The notes below the pieces were generated by a model. It was not told where the DNA came from and ran no database searches. It saw only the letters and a list, made by a program, of their open reading frames with translations. The translations under genes were made by a program, and so were the position numbers. This document shows positions 8,748 to 16,830 of a stretch of DNA of 64,000 bases, in pieces. The number at the start of each line of letters is the position of its first letter. The first letter of the stretch is position 1. Origin of the DNA: Streptomyces rugosispiralis (GTDB lineage: Bacteria; Actinomycetota; Actinomycetes; Streptomycetales; Streptomycetaceae); NCBI RefSeq assembly GCF_024505145.1, contig NZ_JANIAA010000001.1:124001-188000 (forward strand), given 5' to 3'.

Positions 8748-8796
8748 TAGCGTACGCACGTTCGCTATTGATTTAGCGAACGCCCGTGCGCTAAAT
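8748..8796 (+). promoter_or_regulatory. Tandem TetR operators overlapping a promoter
   Basis: Two 20-base sites share the form TAGCG-N10-CGCTA: 8748-8767 and 8774-8793. The inner halves also form a perfect GTTCGCTA/TAGCGAAC inverted repeat (8760-8781). On the plus strand TTGATT (8768-8773) and CTAAAT (8791-8796) are 17 bases apart and could be the hydrolase promoter, so bound repressor would block it. Confidence 0.7.
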
Positions 8797-8832
8797 TCCA
8801 CGGCAACCACCACCGGGACGAAGGAGTGCGGG

Positions 8833-9615
8833 ATGCGGGTACGACGACTGGGCTGGGCCGGACTGGAGATCGAAGGGGACGGCAGGCGACTGGTGATCGA
8901 CTACGTACGGGACCTCTCACCGCTGTTCACGGGGTGGAAGCCCGGCGAAGGGCTGGCGGTGCCGAGCGGGGAGGTCACCGCCGCGCTCGTCACCCACCTG
9001 CACCGGGACCACACCGACGCGTCCGCGCTCGCGGACACGCTGACGCCGGGGGCGCCGGTGCTGCGACCGGCACCCGGCCACGGCGACGACGTGGACAACG
9101 TGACGACGCTGCCGGCCGAACGCGAGCTGGCCCTGCACCGGCTGGCCGCCGAGGTCGTGGATGTCTGGTCCACCCGCGAAATCGGGCCGTTCCGCGTCAC
9201 CGCGGTCCCCTCCGTCGACGGGCTGGGCGACCCGCAGCTGAACTGGGTGGTGCAGGCCGACGGGCAGCGCGTCTTCCACGGCGGCGACACGATGTTCCAC
9301 GGCTACTGGTGGCTCATCGCGCGCCGGTTCAGCCCATTCGACGCCGCGTTCCTGCCCGCCAACGGCGCGGTGGTCGACGCGCCGCACCTGCAGCCGCCGA
9401 GCCCGCTGCCCGCCGCGATGGACCCTAGGCAGGCCGCCGCGGCCGCGGAGATCCTCGACGCCCGGTACGCGGTGCCGATGCACTACGAGGCGGAGCAGCC
9501 GGACAAGATCGCGGGCTACGTCGAGGTCTCCGACCCGGAGAAGGAGTTCCGCACGCACGCCGGACGGCGCGCACACGTGCTGGCCGTCGGGGAATGGCTG
9601 GACCTGGCCACCTGA
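8833..9615 (+). CDS. Metallo-beta-lactamase-fold hydrolase (UlaG-like)
   Basis: 260 residues from ATG 8833, chosen because AAGGAG sits at 8821-8826. The zinc-binding signature THLHRDHTD lies near residue 55, and later metal ligands are in HGGDTMFHG and near AVPMHYE. Length and layout match the UlaG/L-ascorbate-6-phosphate-lactonase-like branch of the MBL superfamily, many of whose members are of unknown function. It is divergent from and probably repressed by the neighbouring TetR protein; no other gene appears in the transcript. Confidence 0.85.
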   Translation: MRVRRLGWAGLEIEGDGRRLVIDYVRDLSPLFTGWKPGEGLAVPSGEVTAALVTHLHRDHTDASALADTLTPGAPVLRPAPGHGDDVDNVTTLPAERELALHRLAAEVVDVWSTREIGPFRVTAVPSVDGLGDPQLNWVVQADGQRVFHGGDTMFHGYWWLIARRFSPFDAAFLPANGAVVDAPHLQPPSPLPAAMDPRQAAAAAEILDARYAVPMHYEAEQPDKIAGYVEVSDPEKEFRTHAGRRAHVLAVGEWLDLAT

Positions 9616-9676
9616 CCGGAAACCCCGCCGCGCCAACGCACTCGGGCACGAGGCGATTGAGGTCGAGGGCTGCTCA

Positions 9677-10065
9677 TCACGTCGGTCCCTCACCCGCTGC
9701 CGAGGTGGAGGAATAGAGCCAACGGCGAAGGACGAGGGTCACGGTCGGCATCATCAGATACGTCATCAACGTGCTGAACAGCGGCGCGAGAATCAGCACC
9801 CGCGCCGGCAGCGGCAGAGCGCCGAGCGCCGGCCCCAGAAGGCCGTTGCCGATCAGGGAGATCGGGAGTACGGCCGCGAAGGCGGGACCCAGAGCCCGGC
9901 GGCCGTGGGAGGTCCGAACAGGCCCCCCAGGTGGCCGGGGAAAGTGGAGGCGGCGCTGGTCACCCGCCCGAACCACTCCCGGAAGTCCGGCTCGTAGCCG
10001 GGCTCGACTGTGCGCACGGCGAGCAGGGTGACGTCGGTCGGACCGTCGTCGTCCCTCTCGGTCAT
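9677..10065 (-). pseudogene. Antibiotic-biosynthesis-monooxygenase-domain membrane protein with internal deletion
   Basis: From ATG 10065 the frame gives an intact N-terminal half of an ABM-like dimeric alpha-beta barrel (DVTLLAVRTVEPGYEPDFREW, then FGRVTSAASTFPGHLGG). Coding then jumps into another frame near 9900 and continues as a two-helix membrane tail (AFAAVLPISLIGNGLLG, RVLILAPLFSTLMTYLMM) ending at 9677. Intact family members have about 80-100 more residues between these parts. The remnant has thus lost its middle and its reading frame. Confidence 0.65.
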
Positions 10066-10169
10066 CGTTTCCCGTCCTGCCGTCGTGAGCCGTCAGAGCT
10101 GTGGTGCCACGTGAACGTGGTGCTTGGTGCCCGGGTGACCACTGCCGGGTGCGCTGCCGCCCGACTGGG

Positions 10170-11264
10170 TCACTGGTCGAGGATGAAGGTGCCGCCCGCG
10201 GCGGTGGCCAGGCCGGGGCCGAATGCCGCTGCCGGGGTATAGGCGCCGGCCGGCGCTTCGCCGCGGGCGAGGCGGGAGGCCGTCTCCGTGAGGACGTCGG
10301 CGGTGTAGTCCATGCCGTCGCCGGCGCGGAGCCAGCCTTCGCGATGGGTACCGTCGGGCCAGGTGATGTCGGCATGGCCCCAGGAGTGGGTGCGGGGGCG
10401 GGGCGCTTCCTTCACCGCGGTCCGGGCGAGTTGGCGGACGGCGAGTCGGCGCATTCGCGGGATGGACAGGAGGGCGGCGAAGGCGGGCAGGAGCGCGCGG
10501 ACGATCCGGGAGGTGGGGGCGAGACCGGTGGTGACGACGACGTTCCGCGCCCCGCTCGCGCCTTGCGCGGCGAGGAGTTCGCCCGAGGGGGCGCCGGCGG
10601 ACTTCGCGGTCTGTCCGTCGGGGAGCGTGTGATTCCGCAGGTCGGCGCCGAGGCGCGTCCTGACCAGGTGGCCGTCCTGGTAGCGGCGTCCGCCACTGGT
10701 GACCATGTCCACCATGGCCGCGGCGAAGGCTTCGCCCACGACTCCGGCCGCCATGGCCACCGAGCCGAGGGCGTCGACGCGGACCTGGACGGGGGCGGGA
10801 CGGTCGCGGCACAGCTCGGCCACGACGGCCTCGGTGGCCAGGACACCGAATCCGGCGCCGGTGACCAGGGTGCTCGCCGCCTCCACGGCTTCCCCGTGCA
10901 GCCCCAGCAGGCGAGGGAGCGCGTCGAGGTCGGCGGCGAGATCGACGTAGTGCCCGCCGGGCATGCAGGCGCGAGCGAGGGTCGTAGCGGTCCTGGCGTA
11001 GTCCCCGAGAGTGTTGACGACCACGGCCGGACGGCGGCTGCCGATCTCTGCGGCCATGTGCTCCACCGAGTCGCTGATCAGCACCTTCGCGTCCGGTGCG
11101 CCCGCATCCGCCGCGGTCTTGCGCAGCCGGTCGCCATCGCGGCCGACCAGCACGATGTCGGCATCGCGCGCGGCCAGCTTGGCGGTGACGGTGCGGCCGA
11201 TGCGCCCGGTGGCGCCGAGGATCCAGATCTCCCCCATACGGGCGTTCCGGCGGTCCTGGGTCAT
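10170..11264 (-). CDS. Saccharopine-dehydrogenase-like NAD(P)-binding protein
   Basis: 364 residues from ATG 11264, which has GGAAGGAAG seven bases upstream; the upstream in-frame ATG codons lack this. IWILGATGRIGR near residue 12 is a GxxGxxG Rossmann motif. ADIVLVGRDGDRL, VVVNTLGDYA and GGHYVDLAADLD match the saccharopine-dehydrogenase NADP-binding family, as in trans-acting enoyl reductases and related membrane-associated proteins. The C-terminal part (THSWGHADITWPDGTHREGW) is a substrate domain with no named motif. Divergent from the TetR gene at 11395, which likely controls it. Confidence 0.75.
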   Translation of the reverse strand: MTQDRRNARMGEIWILGATGRIGRTVTAKLAARDADIVLVGRDGDRLRKTAADAGAPDAKVLISDSVEHMAAEIGSRRPAVVVNTLGDYARTATTLARACMPGGHYVDLAADLDALPRLLGLHGEAVEAASTLVTGAGFGVLATEAVVAELCRDRPAPVQVRVDALGSVAMAAGVVGEAFAAAMVDMVTSGGRRYQDGHLVRTRLGADLRNHTLPDGQTAKSAGAPSGELLAAQGASGARNVVVTTGLAPTSRIVRALLPAFAALLSIPRMRRLAVRQLARTAVKEAPRPRTHSWGHADITWPDGTHREGWLRAGDGMDYTADVLTETASRLARGEAPAGAYTPAAAFGPGLATAAGGTFILDQ

Positions 11265-11319
11265 CGCGAACTTCCTTCCAGCGGGTCCTGGGGGTCGGCG
11301 GGCAGCGGCCGACCCCCCA

Positions 11320-11380
11320 AAGTGATGTCTCACTGTGCCATCACCCAGGCTAGCATCGATGACACTCTGGGACATCACTT
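11320..11380. promoter_or_regulatory. Inverted repeat between reductase and TetR genes
   Basis: AAGTGATGTC (11320-11329) and GACATCACTT (11371-11380) are perfect 10-base inverse copies separated by 41 bases, placed symmetrically in the divergent promoter region. This fits two half-operators or looping sites for the TetR-family protein encoded at 11395. The right copy ends 14 bases before the tetR start, suggesting autoregulation. Confidence 0.5.
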
Positions 11381-11394
11381 GATAGGGTCGGGGC

Positions 11395-11961
11395 ATGGCC
11401 AGATGGGACCCCGGCACCGAGGAACGGCTGCGCAAGGCGGCCCTGGAACTGTTCACTGAGCGCGGATACGACCAGGTGACAGTGACCCACATCGCGGAGC
11501 GGGCCGGTATCACCCGCCGTACCTACTTCCGCTACTTCCCCGACAAGCGCGAGGTCCTGTTCGCCCACTCCGATGAACTGGCCCCAGCCGTCGCGGAGGC
11601 CGTCCGCTCCGCGGCTCCCGGAACAGGCGACATGGCCGCCGTCCTGAACGCGCTGGCCACGGTGGGTACCTACCTGACCGAGCACGCGAAAGACCCGGCC
11701 CAGCGCCAGGCCGTGATCCGGTCCAGCCCCGAACTCGAAGAGCGCGAGCGCACCAAACTCGCCGCGCTCACCGACGCCCTCCAAAGCGCCCTCACGAGCC
11801 GCGGCACGGCGAACGCCCAGGCGCGGGCGGTGGCCCAACTCGCCAGCCTGGTCTTCGCGAACGCCTTCACGCAATGGATCGAGCTGGGCGGAGCCACCGG
11901 CTTCCGGGACTGCCTCCGCAACGCCACCAACACCCTACGAGAGGCGTTGGCCACCGACTGA
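11395..11961 (+). CDS. TetR-family regulator
   Basis: 188 residues. The helix-turn-helix region is LRKAALELFTERGYDQVTVT, then HIAERAGITRRTYFRYFPDKREV, a textbook TetR domain. The C-terminal half (LATVGTYLTEHAKDPAQRQAVIR through LVFANAFTQWIELGG) resembles the TetR_C_17-like group common in actinobacteria. Divergent from the saccharopine-dehydrogenase-like gene with a 10-base inverted repeat between; probably its repressor. The ligand is unknown. Confidence 0.9.
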   Translation: MARWDPGTEERLRKAALELFTERGYDQVTVTHIAERAGITRRTYFRYFPDKREVLFAHSDELAPAVAEAVRSAAPGTGDMAAVLNALATVGTYLTEHAKDPAQRQAVIRSSPELEERERTKLAALTDALQSALTSRGTANAQARAVAQLASLVFANAFTQWIELGGATGFRDCLRNATNTLREALATD

Positions 11962-12120
11962 AATCCGACACCGCCATCCCACTGACCGCCCCGCCAGGAC
12001 ACGACCGGGGTCAGCTCGATCCCCATCTGCTCGGCGGTCTCCTTGCCGGGGCCGGCAGCCCGCTCCACGATGGCGGCCGATTCCTGGCCATGCCCGAGCC
12101 CGGACCGGGCAGGACACCGT

Positions 12121-12477
12121 TCAGTAGGCGTAGATCGATGTTGCCTTGATCCTCCTGTAGGCACCCCACGTCGTGCACAACGTGGTGCTGGTCTTGTTGT
12201 ACTGGGTGCCGTGTGCCGCGATCTTCCAGCCCGGGTACGCGATGAAGCCGCCGCCCTTCTTGTACAGGCCGCCGTTGCCACCCATCGTGTAGCCCTCCAG
12301 CAGATAGTGGTATCCGGCTGCGGAGCGCAGGTACACGCACCCGTCGGAGTGCTGATAGGTGCCGTAGAACGTCCCCGTGCGGGACGCGGCCGTCGTCGGC
12401 GCGGCCGTTGCCGGTACCGAGGCGCCGAACACGATGGCCAGAGCGCCCGCGGCCAGAGCCGTCTTCCTCTTCATCAT
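12121..12477 (-). CDS. Small secreted protein of unknown function
   Basis: 118 residues beginning MMKRKTALAAGALAIVFGAS, a Sec signal peptide with a likely cleavage after PATAA (about residue 25). The mature part is about 90 residues, rich in Tyr and Gly (GTFYGTYQHSDG, YHYLLEGYTMGGNGGLYKKG), with two cysteines that could form one disulfide. No family is recognised. Two adjacent ATG codons (12477, 12474) share an AGGA ribosome site, and the second has the better spacing. It is a single-gene unit. Confidence 0.7.
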   Translation of the reverse strand: MMKRKTALAAGALAIVFGASVPATAAPTTAASRTGTFYGTYQHSDGCVYLRSAAGYHYLLEGYTMGGNGGLYKKGGGFIAYPGWKIAAHGTQYNKTSTTLCTTWGAYRRIKATSIYAY

Positions 12478-12834
12478 GCTTCCTGCTTTCTCCGGTGCTC
12501 CGAGTCGATCACTGCCCCCCGTCGCGGGGCCCTGGCATCGAATCCTTCCTGGTCCCAGGAGGAATGTCCTTGACGCTCAGCGCACTCGTCTTGACCCCCA
12601 ACGCCCTGCCGGCCCGCCGACGGCGGCGGAGGCGACAGCCACCATCGCCTGACGGGTGGCGGGGCCCAGCACACCCCCCCGATCGGCAGGGCGCGCCAGA
12701 GCGTCTGAGGCGTCCGTGGCCCACCGGGGTGCCAGGGGGGGCGCATGCGGTTGCGGCGTGCGGCTGTTGTGCGCCGTGGCCCGCGGGATACGAGGGGAGC
12801 GCGCGATGTAAGCACAATCGAGTGAAGGGCGGGG

Positions 12835-12855
12835 ACGGAAATAGTGTGTTTCCGT
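12835..12855. promoter_or_regulatory. Inverted repeat ACGGAAA-N7-TTTCCGT
   Basis: Two perfect 7-base arms with a 7-base spacer lie about 260 bases upstream of rppA. The A/T-rich arms stand out against the local GC content. It could be an operator for either neighbouring transcript; no regulator gene is adjacent. Confidence 0.4.
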
Positions 12856-12942
12856 AGCGCACATCCTGGGCCACGATCGCACTTCGTATGTCCGGCGTGC
12901 CTTCAGATCGAGGTGTGCGCGCCGTTGCGGACGGCAACGTAT

Positions 12943-12962
12943 CTGGTCAACATGACTGGTCA
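12943..12962. promoter_or_regulatory. CTGGTCA direct repeat
   Basis: CTGGTCA occurs at 12943-12949 and 12956-12962, a 13-base period that is slightly more than one helical turn. Direct heptamers with helical phasing are typical of SARP-type activator sites, but the spacing and -10 context are not decisive here. Confidence 0.3.
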
Positions 12963-13116
12963 GGGAGCCTCCTGCCCCGCCCCGCTGCATCGAGGCGCAA
13001 GTGGAGCGAAGTGTTATGTGAGTGAACCACCACCGTGTGCGGCACGGTCTTGCCCACCCCGAAGTCCACGGTCGGTTCCGCCTCGTCGTCGCCTTTCGTG
13101 AGCAAGGGAGTGTGCC

Positions 13117-14292
13117 ATGGCTGTGCTGTGCCGCCCGGCGGTGTGGGTACCGGAGAACACCATCTCGATGGAGGAGACGCTGGCGCTGGCGCGCCGGCTG
13201 CACGCCGGACACCAGAGGCTTCCGCTGGTCCTGCGGATGATCAAGAACACCGGGGTGGCGAAGCGGCATCTGGTCCAGCCGCTGGCCGTCACCCTGACGC
13301 ATCCGGGATTCGAGGCCCGTAACCGCTTCTATGTGAGCGAGGCCCGTGCCCGTATCCCGGACGTGGTCAAGGAGGCGCTGTCCGCGGCGGAGGTGACGGC
13401 GCGGGACATCGACACGATCGTGTTCGTCTCGTGCACCGGCTTCACGATGCCACCCCTGACCTCCTGGATGATCAACGAACTGGGATTCCGCTCCAACACC
13501 CGGCAGATCCCCATCGCGCAGCTGGGCTGTGCGGCCGGCGGGGCGGCCGTCAACAGGGCGCACGACTACTGCCGCGCGTACCCGGGATCCAACGTACTGA
13601 TCGTGGCGTGCGAGTTCTGCTCTCTGTGCTACCAGCCGGACGACCTCGACGTCGGCTCGCTGCTGTCCGACGGGCTGTTCGGGGACGCGATCGCCGCGGC
13701 GGTCATGCGCGGCAGCGGTGGGGAGGGAATGGAGCTGGTGGGCAACGCCTCGCACCTGGTGCCGGGCACCGAGGACTGGATCGCGTACGAGGTGAAGGCC
13801 ACCGGATTCCACTTCCGGCTGGACAAACGGGTCCCGGGCACCATGAACGTGATCGCGCCCGCACTGTACACGCTCGCCGAGGCACATGGATGGGACGCCA
13901 CGGCCCTGGACTTCTACATCATCCACGCCGGCGGGCCACGCATCCTGGACGATCTGTGCAGCTATCTGAAGGTGCCGCCGAGCGCCTTCAGGCACAGCCG
14001 CGCCACGCTCACCGAGTACGGCAACATCGCCTCGGCCGTCGTCTTCGAGGCACTGCGCCGCCAGTTCGACGAGGGGCTGCCCCCGGGGGCCCGCGGCCTG
14101 CTCGCCGGGTTCGGGCCCGGAATCACCGCCGAGTCCTCCCTCGGCGCCTGGATGCACTCCGACCGGGTACGGTCCGGCCGCCGAACGGGCAACGTCGGCG
14201 CCTTGCCGGTGAAGCTTCCCGTCCCTCCCGAGCCCGACCTGCACAGTGAAACCCCATCCCCGCACAAGCCCAAGAATCGAGGATCCGCGTGA
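13117..14292 (+). CDS. rppA: Type III polyketide synthase, 1,3,6,8-tetrahydroxynaphthalene synthase type
   Basis: 391 residues with the full chalcone-synthase-fold catalytic triad at the positions known for Streptomyces RppA: Cys138 in AQLGCAAGG, His270 in FYIIHAGGPRILDD and Asn303 in TLTEYGN. Cys106 in VSCTGF, typical of malonyl-primed THN synthases, is present. The expected reaction condenses five malonyl-CoA to 1,3,6,8-tetrahydroxynaphthalene. An extra C-terminal tail of about 30 charged or proline-rich residues follows the conserved GFGPGITAE end. The stop overlaps the next gene as GTGA, so the reductase is coupled. Unlike common rppA loci, no P450 or cupin monooxygenase gene is adjacent. 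Confidence 0.92.
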   Translation: MAVLCRPAVWVPENTISMEETLALARRLHAGHQRLPLVLRMIKNTGVAKRHLVQPLAVTLTHPGFEARNRFYVSEARARIPDVVKEALSAAEVTARDIDTIVFVSCTGFTMPPLTSWMINELGFRSNTRQIPIAQLGCAAGGAAVNRAHDYCRAYPGSNVLIVACEFCSLCYQPDDLDVGSLLSDGLFGDAIAAAVMRGSGGEGMELVGNASHLVPGTEDWIAYEVKATGFHFRLDKRVPGTMNVIAPALYTLAEAHGWDATALDFYIIHAGGPRILDDLCSYLKVPPSAFRHSRATLTEYGNIASAVVFEALRRQFDEGLPPGARGLLAGFGPGITAESSLGAWMHSDRVRSGRRTGNVGALPVKLPVPPEPDLHSETPSPHKPKNRGSA

Positions 14293-15257
14293 CCGCGTCC
14301 GTTCCGCATGCGCCCAGGACCGGGGCCACCCTGTCCCTGGGCGGTGACCTGACGGTCAACCGGCTCGGCTACGGTGCCATGCACCTGACCGGGCCCGGCG
14401 TCTGGGGCCCGCCCGAAGATCCGGACCAGGCCGTACGCCTGCTGCGCCGCGCCGTGGACGACCTCGGCGTCGACTTCATCGACACCGCCGACTCCTACGG
14501 CCCCGGCTACAACGAGGAACTCATCCGGAAGGCCCTGCACCCCTACCCGGACCATCTGGTGATCGCCACCAAGGGCGGCATGCTGCGCACCGGCCCCGAC
14601 GACTGGGTGCGGGCCGAGGGACGCAACCCCTACATCGTCGCCCTGGGCAGACCCGAGTATCTGCGCCAGCAGGTCGAGGTCAGCCTGCACCGCCTCGGAC
14701 TGGAGCGCATCGACCTCTATCAGCTGCACCGCATCGACCCCCTGGTACCGCTGGAGGACCAGCTCGGCATGCTCGCCGAGCTGCGCGAGCAGGGCAAGAT
14801 CCGCCATATCGGCCTGTCCGGCCAGCCCGAGGTCACCGTCGACCAGCTCGAACAGGCCGCCGAGATCGTGGACATCGTGGCGGTGGAGAACCTCTACAAC
14901 ATCGCCGACCGGTCCGGCGAACCGGTCCTCAGATACGCCGAACAGCGCGGCATGGTCTTCATCCCGTGGTTCCCGCTCGGCCACGGCGACCTGGTCGGCC
15001 CCGGTGGCATCCTCAGCAAGGCCGCCCAACGGTACGGGGTCACCGGAGCCCAGCTCGGACTGGCCTGGCTGCTGCGCCACGCGCCCAACACCCTGCTCAT
15101 CCCCGGCACCACGTCGCTGACCCATCTGGAGGAGAACCTCCGGGCCCATGAGGTCCGGCTCACCGACAGCGAGTGGGAGGAGATCGAAGCACTCTGCGCC
15201 ACGGTCACCCCGTGGCGGCCCAAGCCGGTGCGGAAGCACCGGGGAGGGGCGCGATGA
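14289..15257 (+). CDS. Aldo/keto reductase
   Basis: 322 residues starting at GTG 14289 inside the rppA stop. The AKR tetrad is readable: Asp in DFIDTADSYGPGYNEE, Tyr in the same block, Lys in VIATKGG and His in DLYQLHRID. The C-terminal NADPH site is IPGTTSLTHLEENL. It is a (beta/alpha)8 NADPH-dependent carbonyl reductase. Coupling to RppA makes tetrahydroxynaphthalene or a derived quinone a plausible substrate; reduction of THN would give a scytalone-type tetralone. That substrate is inferred from context only. Confidence 0.88.
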   Translation: MTASVPHAPRTGATLSLGGDLTVNRLGYGAMHLTGPGVWGPPEDPDQAVRLLRRAVDDLGVDFIDTADSYGPGYNEELIRKALHPYPDHLVIATKGGMLRTGPDDWVRAEGRNPYIVALGRPEYLRQQVEVSLHRLGLERIDLYQLHRIDPLVPLEDQLGMLAELREQGKIRHIGLSGQPEVTVDQLEQAAEIVDIVAVENLYNIADRSGEPVLRYAEQRGMVFIPWFPLGHGDLVGPGGILSKAAQRYGVTGAQLGLAWLLRHAPNTLLIPGTTSLTHLEENLRAHEVRLTDSEWEEIEALCATVTPWRPKPVRKHRGGAR

Positions 15258-15688
15258 CCCGCGCCTCCAAGGGGGCCGAGCATCCGCACACCGAGATCCT
15301 GCGCACCATCTACCGGGATCTGACCAGACTCGCCGACTTCGCCGCGGACGACATCGTGCTGCACCGTGCGGACCGGACCGCGGAAGACCCCCGGGTACGC
15401 CGTGGCATCAGGGCCGTCCGCGCCCATGAGCAGGCGCTCCTCCGCATGACCGAGTACACGCTGGTCATGGACGTGGAGCAGATCACGGCCAACGACCACT
15501 TCGGCACCGTTCTCGGGGTGCTGCGGGCCGAGCGTCCCCGCGAGATCTCCGTGCCGTTCTGCGGTCTGTGGCGGTTCGTCGACGGCCGGATCGCCGAGCA
15601 CTGGGAGAACGCCTCCTGCGGACCGGCCGAACTGCGACGCCTGTTCACCCCACCCCCTTCGTTCTGGCCTCTGGCCGACGCCGGCTGA
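15254..15688 (+). CDS. SnoaL-like (NTF2-fold) cyclase/dehydratase-type protein
   Basis: 144 residues from ATG 15254, overlapping the reductase stop as ATGA. The fold signals are an N-terminal helix (EILRTIYRDLTRLADFAADD), DIVLHRADRT, the helix RGIRAVRAHEQALLRM and the end VPFCGLWRFVDGRIAEHWEN, where the His near the C-terminus is the usual SnoaL acid/base. Scytalone dehydratase of fungal melanin synthesis shares this fold. After an RppA and a reductase, dehydration of a reduced naphthalene intermediate is a reasonable guess, but polyketide cyclisation is equally possible. Confidence 0.78.
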   Translation: MTRASKGAEHPHTEILRTIYRDLTRLADFAADDIVLHRADRTAEDPRVRRGIRAVRAHEQALLRMTEYTLVMDVEQITANDHFGTVLGVLRAERPREISVPFCGLWRFVDGRIAEHWENASCGPAELRRLFTPPPSFWPLADAG

Positions 15689-15733
15689 CCCGGACGATTC
15701 GGCTCAATGGGGGCCCAGACCAACGGAGCCCTC

Positions 15734-16069
15734 ATGCACACCTCCGACCGCGCCACCACACCCACGCGGGAAGCCCGGGTCATGGCCTTCCTCGACGGCC
15801 ATGACCTGGTCGGCCTACCGGCCGGCGAACCGAACCTGACGGTACGGGAACTGCTCATCGCGGTGCACCGGGTCAGCGTCACGCACCCCGCCCCGCCCCG
15901 CGCGTCGCCACCGGAGCGGGTGACCCCGCGGTGCGGTCCCGGACCGGGGGAACCATCGTGGAGGGACCGGCCCGCCGTGCCGCCCGACCCGGCCACGTAC
16001 GACCGGTACGGATGTGGCGGCCGGAGCGGGCCCCGCGCACGCTCCCGGCCACGCCGACCGGCCTCGTAA
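15734..16069 (+). CDS. Doubtful small hypothetical protein
   Basis: From ATG 15734 a 111-codon frame opens with a protein-like stretch (TREARVMAFLDGHDLVGLPAG, then LTVRELLIAVHRVS) and degenerates into Pro/Arg-rich sequence typical of a random GC-rich frame. No family is recognised and the ribosome site is weak. The first 55 residues may be a remnant; otherwise the 15689-16139 stretch holds nothing I can support. Confidence 0.25.
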   Translation: MHTSDRATTPTREARVMAFLDGHDLVGLPAGEPNLTVRELLIAVHRVSVTHPAPPRASPPERVTPRCGPGPGEPSWRDRPAVPPDPATYDRYGCGGRSGPRARSRPRRPAS

Positions 16070-16139
16070 CGGGCGTGGCCGGTCACGGTCCGCCTAAATT
16101 CCGTGGAGGCGCTCGGCACCCACGTGCTCTACTCCCACC

Positions 16140-16580
16140 ATGGGCAGCTCGAACATGTTCTACCGCGGATCGGGGTTCTGGGTTCGCGACTCCCAGGCCG
16201 AGGTGTGGCTGTACCTTCTCGCGCAGGAGGCCAAGGCGGTAGCCGCTCCTGCCGAATGGCTTGTTGCCGCCCGAGAGGACTGGGAGCTGCAAGCCACGGT
16301 CGGGTTCGTGGGATTTGTGTCGTCCCGCCTGGACGACCACGTCGGAACGCATCCCGATCGCGTCGCCCTCACGCTCGAACTGTCGGAGCGCGTGCTGCGG
16401 CGACTGCTCGCGTGGTCCCCGGCCATCCCGAAGGACGTGGCGAACTCCTTCGGCACGGGCGGGCCGGGCTCGCTGTTCCTCCAAGACCCGCCCACCGACT
16501 CCTTCTTGGCATGCGGTCGCGCCTTCATCAGCCTTCTCCGCGGGGAGTTCCCTCCCGGGTTCGACCGGTGGGCGCTTTGA
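16140..16580 (+). CDS. Conserved-looking hypothetical protein
   Basis: 146 residues from ATG 16140 with good protein composition (MFYRGSGFWVRDSQAEVWLY, VSSRLDDHVGTHPDRVALTL). Predicted mostly helical, no signal peptide, no membrane segment and no recognised catalytic motif. Third-position GC fits a real gene. It stands alone, followed by a transposase relic. The function is unknown. Confidence 0.65.
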   Translation: MGSSNMFYRGSGFWVRDSQAEVWLYLLAQEAKAVAAPAEWLVAAREDWELQATVGFVGFVSSRLDDHVGTHPDRVALTLELSERVLRRLLAWSPAIPKDVANSFGTGGPGSLFLQDPPTDSFLACGRAFISLLRGEFPPGFDRWAL

Positions 16581-16614
16581 GCTCACGCGGTAGAACGCGA
16601 GGAGATGCCGAAGA

Positions 16615-16723
16615 CCGCCAGCGGCAGGAGCGAGGCCGGCCCGGACGCCGCCCGGACGTGGTCCTGACCGGCCGAGGCTACGACCACGACACGTACCGCC
16701 GCCTGAACCCGACTTGCACCTGA
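16615..16723 (+). pseudogene. IS5-type transposase relic
   Basis: One frame through this stretch reads GRPGRRPDVVLTGRGYDHDT, then YRRL, which resembles the ...GDRGYDHDKYRR... block around a catalytic Asp of IS5-family DDE transposases. Nothing upstream or downstream completes a transposase, and no terminal repeats are evident. The relic abuts the MerR-type promoter of the next gene. Confidence 0.55.
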
Positions 16724-16745
16724 CGCCAACGTCAGGTTTTAGCGT
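16714..16745 (+). promoter_or_regulatory. MerR-type promoter with 20-base palindrome in the spacer
   Basis: TTGCAC (16714-16719) and TAGCGT (16740-16745) are separated by 20 bases. The spacer region holds the palindrome ACCTGACGCCAACGTCAGGT (16718-16737), with perfect 8-base arms. An over-long spacer filled by a palindrome is the signature of MerR-family-controlled promoters. It points at the quinone-oxidoreductase-like gene starting at 16831. No merR gene lies beside it. Confidence 0.7.
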
Positions 16746-16830
16746 AGCGTGCGTCGGCGCCCGCCGATCATTCACAAGGCCACTGAGCCACGAACGGCCA
16801 GTTCAGGCCGTGTCGGAAAGGCAGAACGTC

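Larger units (their letters stand above)
12478..13116. other. Long intergenic region upstream of rppA
   Basis: These 639 bases separate the divergent secreted-protein gene from the type III synthase gene. Antisense ORFs cross the stretch without family signals. It holds an inverted repeat at 12835-12855 and a CTGGTCA direct repeat at 12943-12962, both candidate regulatory sites for the rppA operon. The last bases (AAGGGAG, 13105-13111) are the rppA ribosome site. Confidence 0.5.

Noticed and set aside
12943..12962. SARP-type activator binding site
   Set aside because: Only two heptamers, spacing not clearly 11 bases multiples from a -10, and no SARP gene in view; kept only as a low-confidence repeat.
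12577..14265. 562-codon minus-strand ORF across rppA
   Set aside because: It is the antisense shadow of the type III PKS and has no family signal; RppA motifs and codon use on the plus strand are decisive.
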